Assembly (NCBI RefSeq): GCF_019968905.1
Contig: NZ_CP079946.1
Location: forward strand, 3,658,001-3,722,000
Reading direction: 5' to 3'
Source: Corallococcus sp. EGB
GTDB lineage: Bacteria > Myxococcota > Myxococcia > Myxococcales > Myxococcaceae
Length of the DNA: 64,000 bases
Shown here: piece after piece, positions 10,427-18,919 of the stretch
Layout of the letters: the number at the start of each line of letters is the position of its first letter
How positions within the stretch are numbered: the first letter of the stretch is position 1
Translations under genes and position numbers: made by a program
The notes under the pieces: generated by a model
Told to the model about the DNA's origin: nothing
The model's database searches: none
The model's input: only the letters and a program-made list of their open reading frames with translations

Positions 10427-11561
10427 CGACGGGCTCCGCGCGCGGATACGTGCCCAGCACGCGCAGCGACGACGTGAGCGGGCGCAGGTCTTCCAGCGCG
10501 GCGGTCACCGCGGCGGAAGCGGCGTGGCCCTCGACGTCCAGATAGAAGCGGTACTTCCACGGCGCTCCGGGGATGGGGCGCGACTCCAGCTTGGAGAGGT
10601 TCACCCCGCGCTGCGTGAGCCGCTGCAGCACCTGGCCGAGCGCGCCCGGACGGTGCTCCAGGACGACGAGCAGCGACGTCTTGCACGGGACTTCGGGCGC
10701 GAGCGGCGTGGGCTGGCGCGTCACCTCCACGAAGCGCGTGAAGTCCGCGCCGGCGGGCTGCAGGTTGCTGGCGAGCACCACCAGCCCGAAGCGGCCCGCC
10801 GCGGACTCGCTGGCGATGGCGGCCACGGTCGGGTCGTTGCGGTCCGCGACCATCTGGGCGGCGATGGCGGTGTCCGGCCCCGGCACGGCGCGGGCCCAGG
10901 GCACGTGCGTGTGCAGGAAGTCCTCGCACTGCGCCAGCGCCTGCGGATGGGAGAGCACCTCGCGCAGGTCCTCCAGCTTCGCGCCCTTCACGCCCAGCAG
11001 CCGGTGGTCCACCTGGCTCACCACCTCGCCGGTGATGACGGCGTCGCCAGCGGCGAGCACGTCGTAGGTCTCATTCATGCTGCCGGCGGTGGTGTTCTCG
11101 ATGGGCAGGAGCAGCAGGTCCTGTTCGCCCTGCTTGAGGGCCTTCACGGCCTGGCGGGCGGAGTCGAAGCCGGTGAGGAGCACGCCGCCGGGCCGGTGGC
11201 CGTAGCGCTGACGGGCGGCCAGGTGGCTGTAGGAGCCCTCGACGCCCAGGTAGCCCACGCGCAGGGGCGTGGTGTCCAGCCGGGTGACCAGGGCCTGCTG
11301 CCGGGCCACGGACATGTCGAGGATGACGCGGTAGAGGCGCTCGACCTCATGCGGATCCAGGCCGCGCTCCGCCGCCCGGCCGCGCAGCTTGCGCAGGAGC
11401 AGGTCCTCGCGTTGGGGGTCCCGGAAGGGCCAGGCCGTCACCAGCTTGGCGCGCGCCACGTCGTCCGCCAGGGCCATGCGCCGCTGGAGGGCATCGAGGA
11501 TGTCCTCGTCGATGCGTTCGATTTGCGTCCGCAGGGTCTCCAGGGAGGGGATGTCCGCCAT
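10419..11561 (-). CDS. pheA: Chorismate mutase / prephenate dehydratase (P-protein)
   Basis: A 380-residue bifunctional enzyme. Residues 1-85 are an AroQ-type all-helical chorismate mutase (L-R-T-Q-I-E-R-I-D-E-D-I-L-D-A-L, with K39 after D-D-V-A-R-A). Residues about 95-280 are prephenate dehydratase, from V-G-Y-L-G-V-E-G-S-Y-S-H to the catalytic F-T-R-F; L-P-I-E-N-T-T-A-G-S is a family hallmark. Residues about 290-375 are an ACT domain (G-A-L-G-Q-V-L, L-E-S-R-P-I-P-G) for phenylalanine feedback. The length matches the family's usual 360-390. It is first in a two-gene unit with the monofunctional paralog downstream. Confidence 0.95.
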   Translation of the reverse strand: MADIPSLETLRTQIERIDEDILDALQRRMALADDVARAKLVTAWPFRDPQREDLLLRKLRGRAAERGLDPHEVERLYRVILDMSVARQQALVTRLDTTPLRVGYLGVEGSYSHLAARQRYGHRPGGVLLTGFDSARQAVKALKQGEQDLLLLPIENTTAGSMNETYDVLAAGDAVITGEVVSQVDHRLLGVKGAKLEDLREVLSHPQALAQCEDFLHTHVPWARAVPGPDTAIAAQMVADRNDPTVAAIASESAAGRFGLVVLASNLQPAGADFTRFVEVTRQPTPLAPEVPCKTSLLVVLEHRPGALGQVLQRLTQRGVNLSKLESRPIPGAPWKYRFYLDVEGHAASAAVTAALEDLRPLTSSLRVLGTYPRAEPVDG

Positions 11562-11613
11562 TGCAGGAACATAACAACTCGCGTCGAGTGCGCGGGCTTC
11601 TCTCTTGGGGCCG

Positions 11614-12204
11614 TCACATTCCCAGGCGGCGGGTGAGGTCCGGAGGGACCGGGTAGGCGGACTCCTTCGGCAGGTGGCGCGTGGCCTGGTCCGCGCGGCC
11701 GTCGTCCATGAGCTTGCGCAGCTTCTGGACCAGCGGGGTGAGGTCGGTGATGGAGACGGTCCAGTCCTCCACGAAGCGCTGGATGACGGCGCGGCTCAGG
11801 CCCACCTGGATGCTGTCGTGGGGCAGGCCCGCGCCGCGCAAGCTGCGCTCCGGGTCCCACTGGATGTGGACGGGCGCGGTGTCGAAGGCCTTGCGCCACG
11901 CGTCCGGCGAGCCGTGGGCCTTCGGCTCGTAACCGGTGAGGACGCCGGAGGCCAGGGCCTCTTCCCAGCCGGAGCGCTTGATGCGCACCGCGAGCGTGCG
12001 CTCCTGGCTGCTCTTCTTGCCCCAGTTGGAGCGGTGCATGAGCCACAGGAAGCTGGGTTTGATCCACGTCATCCGGCCCACGGAGAACGGCGGGCCGAAC
12101 TTCTGCTGCTTCACGGCCACGTCGGCGATGGCGTCCGAGTAGGCCTGATAGATGACGATGGTGGCTCGATCGAAGTCGGCGCGGACTTCGCGGGCAGCGC
12201 TCAT
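11614..12204 (-). CDS. DUF4291 family protein
   Basis: A 196-residue protein of the DUF4291 family, function unknown. Landmarks are I-V-I-Y-Q-A-Y near residue 20, [18 protein letters not shown] near residue 45, and V-H-I-Q-W-D-P-E-R and I-Q-V-G-L-S further on. No signal or membrane segment is present. ATG 12204 overlaps the stop of the upstream EVE gene in an ATGA junction, so the two are one operon. A longer reading to 12477 exists but only covers the EVE gene out of frame. The pairing with an EVE domain hints at nucleotide or RNA chemistry, which is inference. Confidence 0.88.
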   Translation of the reverse strand: MSAAREVRADFDRATIVIYQAYSDAIADVAVKQQKFGPPFSVGRMTWIKPSFLWLMHRSNWGKKSSQERTLAVRIKRSGWEEALASGVLTGYEPKAHGSPDAWRKAFDTAPVHIQWDPERSLRGAGLPHDSIQVGLSRAVIQRFVEDWTVSITDLTPLVQKLRKLMDDGRADQATRHLPKESAYPVPPDLTRRLGM

Positions 12205-12671
12205 GGGCGGGCCCTGGGTCTGGCCTTCGGCTTGGGCGACGGGGTCTTGGGCAGCTTGGTCTTGCCCATCTTGAGGACGAGTTCGAAGTGTTCGACGGGG
12301 GTGGGCGTCACGCTGAGGCGGCTGCGGGTGATCAGCGGGAAGTCCTTGAGCGCGGGCGTGGCCTTGATGGTGGCGAGCGTCACCGGCGTGGTGAAGGCGA
12401 CGACGGGCCCCACGTCCACGGAGGCCCAGTCCTCGCCGGGGGCGGTGGGGTCGGGGCCTGGATTCGACAGGACGCACGCCACGCCGACGACGGCCTTATC
12501 CTCATTGGAGTGGTAGTAGAGGCACAGGTCCCCGGGCGTCATGGCCCGGATGTTGTTGCGCGCCTCGAAGCTGCGCACGCCCGTCCACTCCGTCCTGCCG
12601 TCCTTCTCCAGCTGCGCGTACGCGTAGACGGAGGGCTCGCTCTTGATCAGCCAGTACCGCGGATTCGCCAT
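12201..12671 (-). CDS. EVE-domain protein
   Basis: A 156-residue protein, nearly all EVE domain (PUA-like fold). It opens with Y-W-L-I-K-S-E-P-S, the classic EVE start, followed by [12 protein letters not shown] and [11 protein letters not shown], which line the binding pocket in the family. EVE proteins bind modified bases or RNA. A lysine/proline-rich tail follows residue 140. ATG 12671 is chosen because the EVE fold starts two residues later. It is coupled to the DUF4291 gene by a 4-bp overlap. Confidence 0.92.
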   Translation of the reverse strand: MANPRYWLIKSEPSVYAYAQLEKDGRTEWTGVRSFEARNNIRAMTPGDLCLYYHSNEDKAVVGVACVLSNPGPDPTAPGEDWASVDVGPVVAFTTPVTLATIKATPALKDFPLITRSRLSVTPTPVEHFELVLKMGKTKLPKTPSPKPKARPRARP

Positions 12672-12838
12672 GGCGGCGCACCCTAGCGCAGGGCGGCGTT
12701 TCGCGCGCCTGGGCCTCTTGCTGAACGACGGGGGCTGCCCACGCGCACGGGCCTCCGCGACTGGCGGTCCCGCGGTCACGACAACAGGGGGATGACCGCG
12801 AGGGTCAGGTCTGTCTGGTTCACGTCGTGTAGGGCGGA

Positions 12839-13675
12839 ATGGAAAAAGTGAGAGCGCGTCCGGTCGTGTCCCTGGCGGACGCGGCCATGAACAGGGCGTG
12901 GACGATCGAAGAGACGCGGCCTGATGACCGCAAGGCGCTCTACGAGGCGTACCTCGCGGCGGCGCGACTCGGGAAGATGGAGGCCATGACGAACGTGGGA
13001 CTCCATTTCCTCTACGGAGATGGCGTCCGGCGCGACCCGAAGCGCTCACGGATGTGGACGGAAAAGGCAGCCGCCCTGGGGGACGACATCGCGGCGTTCA
13101 ATCTGGGCCTCGCCTATGACAATGGACGAGGGGTCCGAAAGAACAAAGGGCTCGCGGAAGCCTGGTATCGCCGGTCCATCGCCCTGGGATTCGCCATCGC
13201 CGAGGACAACCTGGCGTATCTCCTGTTCCACGGAACCGAGACCCACCAGCAGGAGGAGGCGGTCCGGCTCTACCGGAAGCACGCAAGGCAGGGACACCCG
13301 ATTCCGGCCTACAACGTCGGCCTCGCGTATGAGCTGGGGAAGGGTGTCCGCAAGAACCTGAAGAGAGCCAACGCGTATTATGAAATGTCCGCGAAGGGTG
13401 GCTACGCGGAAGCCCAGCTGGCCCTGGGCTACAACTATTCCAATGGCGTGGGCCTGGTTCCAGACCCCTTGCGTGCCTTTGCCTGGTTTCGACTGGCGGC
13501 GGAGCAGGGCAATGCCAGTGCGTCGTTCAACCTGGGTTTGATGTTCGCGAACGGCGATGGCGTGCCCAGGTCCACGGCGCGAGCCCTGCGGCACTTTCGG
13601 GATGCCGCGAGCCTGGGCCACGCGAAGTCCGCCAGATGGGTGCGGAAGTTGATCACCCCACGTTCGTCTTGCTGA
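12839..13675 (+). CDS. Sel1-like repeat protein
   Basis: A 278-residue protein made of about six Sel1-like repeats, for example A-M-T-N-V-G-L-H-F-L-Y-G-D-G-V-R-R-D, A-A-F-N-L-G-L-A-Y-D-N-G-R-G-V and A-S-F-N-L-G-L-M-F-A-N-G-D-G-V. These form helical pairs used as scaffolds for protein complexes. No signal peptide is visible. The start at ATG 12839 lacks a strong ribosome site. Its last 23 bp overlap the convergent debranching enzyme gene, so transcripts from both would be complementary there. The specific partner is unknown. Confidence 0.85.
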   Translation: MEKVRARPVVSLADAAMNRAWTIEETRPDDRKALYEAYLAAARLGKMEAMTNVGLHFLYGDGVRRDPKRSRMWTEKAAALGDDIAAFNLGLAYDNGRGVRKNKGLAEAWYRRSIALGFAIAEDNLAYLLFHGTETHQQEEAVRLYRKHARQGHPIPAYNVGLAYELGKGVRKNLKRANAYYEMSAKGGYAEAQLALGYNYSNGVGLVPDPLRAFAWFRLAAEQGNASASFNLGLMFANGDGVPRSTARALRHFRDAASLGHAKSARWVRKLITPRSSC

Positions 13676-15686
13676 ACAACCGCAGCGCCTCCGCCACGCT
13701 CCAGGCCTGGGCGAAGCAACCGCGCGGGCGGTAGGGCTCCGTGGCGTCGAAGATCTCCGAAATCTGTCCAATGCACGCGTGCGACAGGTGGTCCTCCATT
13801 CCAGACAGGAGGGCCCTCGCGGCCTTCAGGTCCGGGGACACCTTCAACGTCGCGTCCACGTAGTGACCCATGAGCCAGCCCCACACCGTGCCCTGGTGGT
13901 AGGCCGCGTCGCGGGCTCGCAGGTCGCCGTCGTACCTGGGTTTGTAGTCCTTGCTCCCTGGCGCCAGGCTGCGCAGGCCCACCGGTGTCACCAACTCGCG
14001 CTTCACCACCTCCAGCACCTTCGCCCACTTGTCGCGCTGAAGCACCGGGTGCTTCAGCGAGATGGCGAAGACCTGGTTGGGCCGCACGTGCGCGTCCTCG
14101 CGGCCGTCCTCTCCGTCCACGATGTCGTAGAGGCATCCTCCCGCTTCGTTCCAGAAGCGCTGGTTGAAGCTGCCCTGCGCCTGCTCCGCCGAGGCCCGGT
14201 AAGGCCCCGAGTCCTGCCCCAGCCGCTCCGCCCAACCGGCCATCAGCCGCAGGGCGTTGAACCACAGCGCGTTGATCTCCACCGCCTTGCCCCGGCGGGG
14301 CGTCACCACCCAGCCGTCCACCTTCGCGTCCATCCAGGTGAGCTGGTAGCCCTCCTGCCCCTGCCGCAGGAGCCCGTCCGCCGGATCCACGCCGATGTTG
14401 AAGCGCGTGCCCTTCATGTGGTGCGCCACGATGTCTTGCAGCGTCGGGAACAGGTCGCGCAGCAGCGCTTCGTCTCCCGTCTCCTCCAGGTAGCGGTCCA
14501 CCGCGTGGAAGAACCAGAGCGTCGCGTCCGCCGTGTGGTAGACGCCCTCGTTCGCTCCGTCCGGGAAGTAGTTCGGAATCAGCCCGTCCCGCACGTTGTG
14601 CTGGAACGTGCGCAGGATGGCCGCCGCCTCGCGGTAGCGCCCCGTGGCCAGCGTCAGTCCGTCCAGGCTGATCATCGTGTCCCGGCCCCAGTCCGTGAAC
14701 CAGGGGTAGCCCGCGATGACGCTCCTCGCGTCCAGGCCCATTGACCGTGCCCTCACGGCGTCCGCCGGCCTTGGCGGCTCGATGATGAATTGATCCGCCG
14801 CCAGGACCAGACGTGCTGGGACGCCCGTGCGCCCATGCACCGGCGCCTGCTCCAGCAGACGTTGCTGCCGCAGCAACTCCCGCTCGAAGACCTCCGAGGG
14901 CTTGCGCTCCATCAAGTGGCCCGCGGGTCCCGTCGTGAGCCCGAAGTAGAGCGCCCCTCCCGGCTTCAGCGTCGCCGTGAAGTAGCCCGGCGAGTGCTGT
15001 ACCTCCGTGAAGTCATAGCCGCGCGCCTTCTCTATCCGCAGGTGCTGTGGCTGGGACGTCTCCGCCAGGCTGACGTACGGCGTGGGCCTGTCCGAATACA
15101 GCAGCATCCTCTGACGGGGACCGTCCTCGCCATTGCGCAGCTCCAGCAATGGTCCGCGCAGCGTGACGATGGGCTCGGGCACGGCCTTCAGCAGCGGTCC
15201 GTCGTGCGGACGCAGCACCGGGAACGGCCTCAGGTTCAGCGTCACCTCCGGGCCGGACAGGTGCGTCCACTCGATGAACACCGTGTCTTCGCCGTGCACC
15301 ATCACGAAGCGCCGTCGCAGGCGCGCACGGCCCACCGCGTACTCCCAGACGGGGATCAGCCCCTCCAGGTGGAAGTGGCGCAGGTGCCTGGCTCCGTCCT
15401 CCATCGTGCCGCCGTCCGCGTGCTCCTCGGACGTGAGCCGGTAGCGCCCTCCGTCAACCAGCGCCGCCTCCTCCAACCTCGCCATCAGCACCGTGCGGCC
15501 CAGCTTCTCCAGCGTGGGGATGAACAGCCCGTGGTAGCGGCGCGTGTTGCAGCCCACCACCGTGCCGGAGGCGTAGCCCCCTCGGCCGTTGGTCATCAGC
15601 CACTCGTGGTTCACGCCGGCGCTAAAGTCGGCGCCCTCCGGAAAGTCGAACGACAGTCGGGGCAGGGTAGGGGCTGGTTCGTTCAC
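13653..15686 (-). CDS. Amylo-alpha-1,6-glucosidase (glycogen debranching enzyme)
   Basis: A 677-residue enzyme of the archaeal/bacterial glycogen debranching type (GH133-like). Residues 1-290 are the N-terminal beta-rich domain (W-L-M-T-N-G-R-G-G-Y-A-S-G-T and the N-T-R-R-Y-H-G-L motif). The C-terminal (alpha/alpha)6 barrel includes G-Y-P-W-F-T-D-W-G-R-D-T-M-I-S-L-D-G-L, with the acidic residue expected for catalysis, and later Y-H-Q-G-T-V-W-G-W-L-M-G. It would trim alpha-1,6 branches of glycogen, a reserve that myxobacteria hold during development. ATG 15686 gives the full domain. A phospholipase D-like gene diverges from it 287 bp away. Confidence 0.93.
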   Translation of the reverse strand: MNEPAPTLPRLSFDFPEGADFSAGVNHEWLMTNGRGGYASGTVVGCNTRRYHGLFIPTLEKLGRTVLMARLEEAALVDGGRYRLTSEEHADGGTMEDGARHLRHFHLEGLIPVWEYAVGRARLRRRFVMVHGEDTVFIEWTHLSGPEVTLNLRPFPVLRPHDGPLLKAVPEPIVTLRGPLLELRNGEDGPRQRMLLYSDRPTPYVSLAETSQPQHLRIEKARGYDFTEVQHSPGYFTATLKPGGALYFGLTTGPAGHLMERKPSEVFERELLRQQRLLEQAPVHGRTGVPARLVLAADQFIIEPPRPADAVRARSMGLDARSVIAGYPWFTDWGRDTMISLDGLTLATGRYREAAAILRTFQHNVRDGLIPNYFPDGANEGVYHTADATLWFFHAVDRYLEETGDEALLRDLFPTLQDIVAHHMKGTRFNIGVDPADGLLRQGQEGYQLTWMDAKVDGWVVTPRRGKAVEINALWFNALRLMAGWAERLGQDSGPYRASAEQAQGSFNQRFWNEAGGCLYDIVDGEDGREDAHVRPNQVFAISLKHPVLQRDKWAKVLEVVKRELVTPVGLRSLAPGSKDYKPRYDGDLRARDAAYHQGTVWGWLMGHYVDATLKVSPDLKAARALLSGMEDHLSHACIGQISEIFDATEPYRPRGCFAQAWSVAEALRLFSKTNVG

Positions 15687-15972
15687 GCCTACGTCTCCTC
15701 CTTGCTCGTTGACGCGAGCGCGGTGGTCACCGCCCGTCCCCCTGTGCGGAGACGCGCGGGAAGGGTAGGAAGACGTTGCTCATGCAGCCCCGCTCCTCAC
15801 AGCGCATCCCCTGGCCCCTGGACTCGAGGGGAGGGCAGCCGGACGGACAGGCCCTCGCCGATGCCGGGCGCGCACCGGAATCCCTTCACACCGCGCCCTT
15901 GCGGTGGTCCTCCTGGAACCGCACCTCACCCAGGGTCTTCGGGTGCGCCCCGAAGTTTCGAGGAGACACCGC

Positions 15973-17529
15973 GTGGCCATCGTGAAGTCGTCGGGCATCA
16001 GCGGCCGACAGCATAACCTCGCCGAGCAGGTGTTCTCCCGCGCCGCGGGCGCGCCGCTCGTGCCCTCCAACGACGTGCGCCTCCTGCGCGACGCGCGCGA
16101 GAACTACCCCGCGTGGCTGCGCGCCATCCGCGAGGCCCAATGCTCCATCCTCTTCGAGAACTACATCATCGAGGACGACGAGGTGGGCCGCTCCTTCGCG
16201 GAGGCCCTGTGCGCCCGCGCCCGCGCCGGCGTGCAGGTCCGCGTCCTCTATGACTGGCTGGGCTGCCAGGGCACCGCGTCCCGCCGCTACTGGCGCGACC
16301 TGCGCGACGCAGGCGTGGAGGTGCGCTCCTTCAATCCCTTCCAGTTCGACAGGCCCCTCGCGTGGCTGGGCCGCAACCACCGCAAGACGCTCACCGTCGA
16401 CGGCGAGGTGGGCTTCGTCTCCGGCCTGTGCGTGAGCCACAAGTGGGTGGGCGACCCGGCGAAGGGCGTGGCTCCGTGGCGCGACACCGGCCTGGAGATT
16501 CGCGGCCCCGCGGTGGCGGACCTCGTGCGCGCCTTCGCCCAGGGGTGGAGCACCGTGGGCCCTCCCCTGGACGAGGAGGGCTGCCTGTCCTCCCGCGCCT
16601 CCCTGCCCATGGGCGACGTCGCCCTGCGCGTGGTGGCTGGCGTGCCGTGGAGCGCGGGCCTGTTCCGCGTGGATCAGCTCATCGCGTCGCTCGCGCGCAA
16701 GCGGCTGTGGCTCACCGACGCGTACTTCGTGGGCACCGCCACCTATGTGCAGGCGCTCCGGGCCGCGTCGCGCGACGGCGTGGATGTGCGGCTGCTCGTG
16801 CCTGGCAGCAGCGACATCCCCGCGCTGCGCCCGCTCACCCAGGCCGGCTACCGCCCCCTCCTGGAGGCCGGCATCCGCGTCTATGAATGGAACGGCACCA
16901 TGCTCCACGCGAAGACGGCCGTGGCGGATGGAACCTGGGCGCGCGTCGGGTCGTCCAACCTCAACCCCGCGAGCTGGCTGGGCAACTCCGAAATCGACGT
17001 CGCCGTGGAGGACGCCCGCTTCGCCCAGCAGATGGAGGCCATGTACCTCCAGGACCTGGAACATGCGACCGAGGTCGTACTCAGCGGGCGGGCCCGGCGC
17101 ATGAACGCCGCGCCTCCGTTGCCTCGCGCGCAGCGGGGGGCTCCTGGACGGCGGGGCAGCGTCAGCCGCGCGGCCGCGGGCGCGGTGCGCCTGGGCAACA
17201 CCGTGGGCGCCGCCGTCACCAACCACCGTGAGCTGGGCCGCACCGAATCCAAGGTCGTCTTCGGCGCGGGCGTGGTGCCCCTGGCCCTGGCCGGCGTGGC
17301 GCTCTACTGGCCGCATGTCGTGGCCGTGCCGGCGGCGATCGTGGGCGCGTGGGCGGGCATCGCCCTGTGGAGCCGGGCCCTGCGCCTGCGCCGTCAGGAG
17401 GCCCAGGGCACCGCACAGCAACCGCTTCCGGAGCAGGAGGTGCCGCCGCGTTCCACGGGTGGGGAACCGCGAGCCCTGCCAGAGGCGAACGCTTCCCATC
17501 CTCCGGAAGCCGGGCGCCACTCGCACTGA
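15973..17529 (+). CDS. Phospholipase D / cardiolipin synthase-like protein
   Basis: A 518-residue protein with two HKD motifs. The first is N-H-R-K-T-L-T-V-D-G with a downstream G-F-V-S-G; the second is L-H-A-K-T-A-V-A-D-G followed by G-S-S-N-L-N-P. Together they form the single active site of the PLD superfamily. The middle residues 30-420 are the two PLD halves. Near the C-terminus two hydrophobic segments at about residues 430-470 would anchor it in the membrane, and a basic tail ends it. Cardiolipin synthases usually have membrane helices at the N-terminus, so this C-terminal anchor is unusual. GTG 15973 follows a GAGGAGA ribosome site. Substrate (phosphatidylglycerol or other) is inference. 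Confidence 0.85.
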   Translation: MAIVKSSGISGRQHNLAEQVFSRAAGAPLVPSNDVRLLRDARENYPAWLRAIREAQCSILFENYIIEDDEVGRSFAEALCARARAGVQVRVLYDWLGCQGTASRRYWRDLRDAGVEVRSFNPFQFDRPLAWLGRNHRKTLTVDGEVGFVSGLCVSHKWVGDPAKGVAPWRDTGLEIRGPAVADLVRAFAQGWSTVGPPLDEEGCLSSRASLPMGDVALRVVAGVPWSAGLFRVDQLIASLARKRLWLTDAYFVGTATYVQALRAASRDGVDVRLLVPGSSDIPALRPLTQAGYRPLLEAGIRVYEWNGTMLHAKTAVADGTWARVGSSNLNPASWLGNSEIDVAVEDARFAQQMEAMYLQDLEHATEVVLSGRARRMNAAPPLPRAQRGAPGRRGSVSRAAAGAVRLGNTVGAAVTNHRELGRTESKVVFGAGVVPLALAGVALYWPHVVAVPAAIVGAWAGIALWSRALRLRRQEAQGTAQQPLPEQEVPPRSTGGEPRALPEANASHPPEAGRHSH

Positions 17530-17660
17530 GCTGAAGCGAACCCACGACATGACAAGGGCCCGCGGGCCGGCAGCGGGAGGAAGCCTGGCTTCCCTCTTCG
17601 CCGCTCCGGCCCGAAGGCCCTGTGTTTCCTACAGCGATCCAGACCGCGTTGGCGTGAGCG

Positions 17661-17852
17661 CTATGCCTGCTTCGCGACGCCCTCGGGCTCCGTCGCCTTG
17701 CCGCCCAACAGCGAACTGCCGCCGTACAGGGCCAGGCCCACCATGCCCAGCACGCCGGCTTCGACGCTGCCGCCCATCGTGGTCCCCAACAGCCCCACGA
17801 TGCTGGTTCCGAGCATGAAGACCACCCCCACCGCCCCTGCCACCTTGCCCAT
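17661..17852 (-). CDS. Small membrane protein, 63 residues
   Basis: A short gene with two hydrophobic stretches (G-A-V-G-V-V-F-M-L-G-T-S-I-V-G-L-L and G-V-L-G-M-V-G-L-A-L-Y-G-G-S-S-L-L) and a charged C-terminal tail. ATG 17852 is followed by a lysine and a hydrophobic run, as in small integral membrane proteins. I do not recognise a family. It lies between the PLD gene and the exoA upstream region, pointing away from exoA. Confidence 0.6.
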   Translation of the reverse strand: MGKVAGAVGVVFMLGTSIVGLLGTTMGGSVEAGVLGMVGLALYGGSSLLGGKATEPEGVAKQA

Positions 17853-18257
17853 CCGCTGTCCCCCTCTGGACTGAATTGGACCCCTGAACCCCAACCGCTG
17901 TTCGACGCCCATCCCTCTTCAAGTCCTGTGCCGAGCCTCCGGTGCGGGCGCCCCAGAGGGAGCACGAAGGAGCGTGGAAGATGCGTGGGTTGGGGTGGGC
18001 AATCCCCTTCCAACCCGTGGAAGCGATCGGCAGAAAGCACAGGGGAGAACACCGGTCCCGGACCGGAATTTTTCCCGGATGCGCGGATGTGCGCCTGATG
18101 TGGCACGCCGTAACCCACTGCATTCCAAGGGTTTTCCCTCCCCCCTGGCGCTGGCACACGCGCTGCTAAGAGCCACCGCCAGAAGCGAGCCACCCGGCCC
18201 TTCAGGGCGTGTGAGCGGTGGCTCTCGCGGACATCAGTGAACGAAGGAGAGCGGAAG
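17853..18257. other. Upstream region of exoA, no gene seen
   Basis: About 400 bp separates the small membrane protein (divergent) from exoA. It holds the sigma-54-type element at 18152-18167 and no reading frame I would support. A TGGCAC at 18101 lacks the matching -12 GC. Confidence 0.6.
18152..18167 (+). promoter_or_regulatory. Sigma-54-type -24/-12 promoter of exoA-exoI
   Basis: TGGCACACGCGCTGCT matches the sigma-54 consensus TGGCACGNNNNTTGCW with only two changes, and the GG and GC are exactly 10 nt apart as required. The start of transcription would fall near 18178, leaving an 80-nt leader before ATG 18258. It agrees with the M. xanthus finding, as I recall it, that an NtrC-type activator (Nla6) controls the exo operon. 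Confidence 0.65.
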
Positions 18258-18833
18258 ATGGGAATGCGGCGCACGGGGTTCTGGACGGTGATGGGGATGC
18301 TCCTCCTGTCGGGTTGTGCTCATCAGCAGGCGCTGAAGGTCGACAATTCGGATCAGCCGTACCGCATCGGGCGTGAGGACGTGCTCGACGTGAGCGTCTG
18401 GCGCGACCAGGAGCTGTCGCGCACGGTGCCGGTGCGCCCCGACGGCTTCATCTCCATTCCGATGGTGGGTGAGGTGCAGGCCGCGGGCAAGACGCCCACG
18501 GAGCTGGCGGAGATGCTCAAGACGGGCCTCCAGCAGTACGTGCAGGAGCCGCGCGTGACGGTCATCGTCCGCGAGGTCAACAGCAGCCGCGTCTTCGTGA
18601 CGGGCGAGGTGGCCCACCCGGGCGCCTACCCGCTGCGCGGCCGCGTGTCGCTCCTGCAGGCCATCGCGCTGGCCGGCGGCTTCACGGACTTCGCCAACTC
18701 CGACGGCATCGTCGTCATCCGCACGGACGGCAAGGGCGGGCAGATCCCGGTGCGCTACAGCGACCTGGTCTCCGCCTCCGCCGAGAACGAAGGCGTCATC
18801 CTGCGGCCGGGTGACACCGTCGTCGTCCCGTGA
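18258..18833 (+). CDS. exoA: Polysaccharide export lipoprotein ExoA (Wza-like)
   Basis: A 191-residue outer-membrane-type export protein. Residues 1-19 are a lipoprotein signal ending in the lipobox L-S-G-C. A polysaccharide-export (Poly_export) domain follows (Y-R-I-G-R-E-D-V-L-D-V-S-V-W), then an SLBB domain (V-F-V-T-G-E-V-A-H-P-G-A-Y-P-L). Classical Wza is about 380 residues; this one ends after a single SLBB and lacks the C-terminal barrel-forming helix, so another protein, probably ExoB, must provide the outer-membrane pore. ATG 18258 has AAGGAGAG before it. It heads nine genes in the order of M. xanthus exoA-exoI (exoA is also called fdgA), which build spore-coat glycan. A sigma-54-type element lies about 95 bp upstream. 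Confidence 0.9.
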   Translation: MGMRRTGFWTVMGMLLLSGCAHQQALKVDNSDQPYRIGREDVLDVSVWRDQELSRTVPVRPDGFISIPMVGEVQAAGKTPTELAEMLKTGLQQYVQEPRVTVIVREVNSSRVFVTGEVAHPGAYPLRGRVSLLQAIALAGGFTDFANSDGIVVIRTDGKGGQIPVRYSDLVSASAENEGVILRPGDTVVVP

Positions 18834-18919
18834 GCCGAGGACGGCGCGGGCGCTTCAAAGATAGACATGGGGAAGCAGCGGACGTGGGCGCGGGCGTGGG
18901 CAAGGATGGGAGGGCGGCG

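Noticed and set aside
18101-18116. Another TGGCAC upstream of exoA as a sigma-54 site.
   Set aside because: The bases 10 nt after its GG are CC, not GC.
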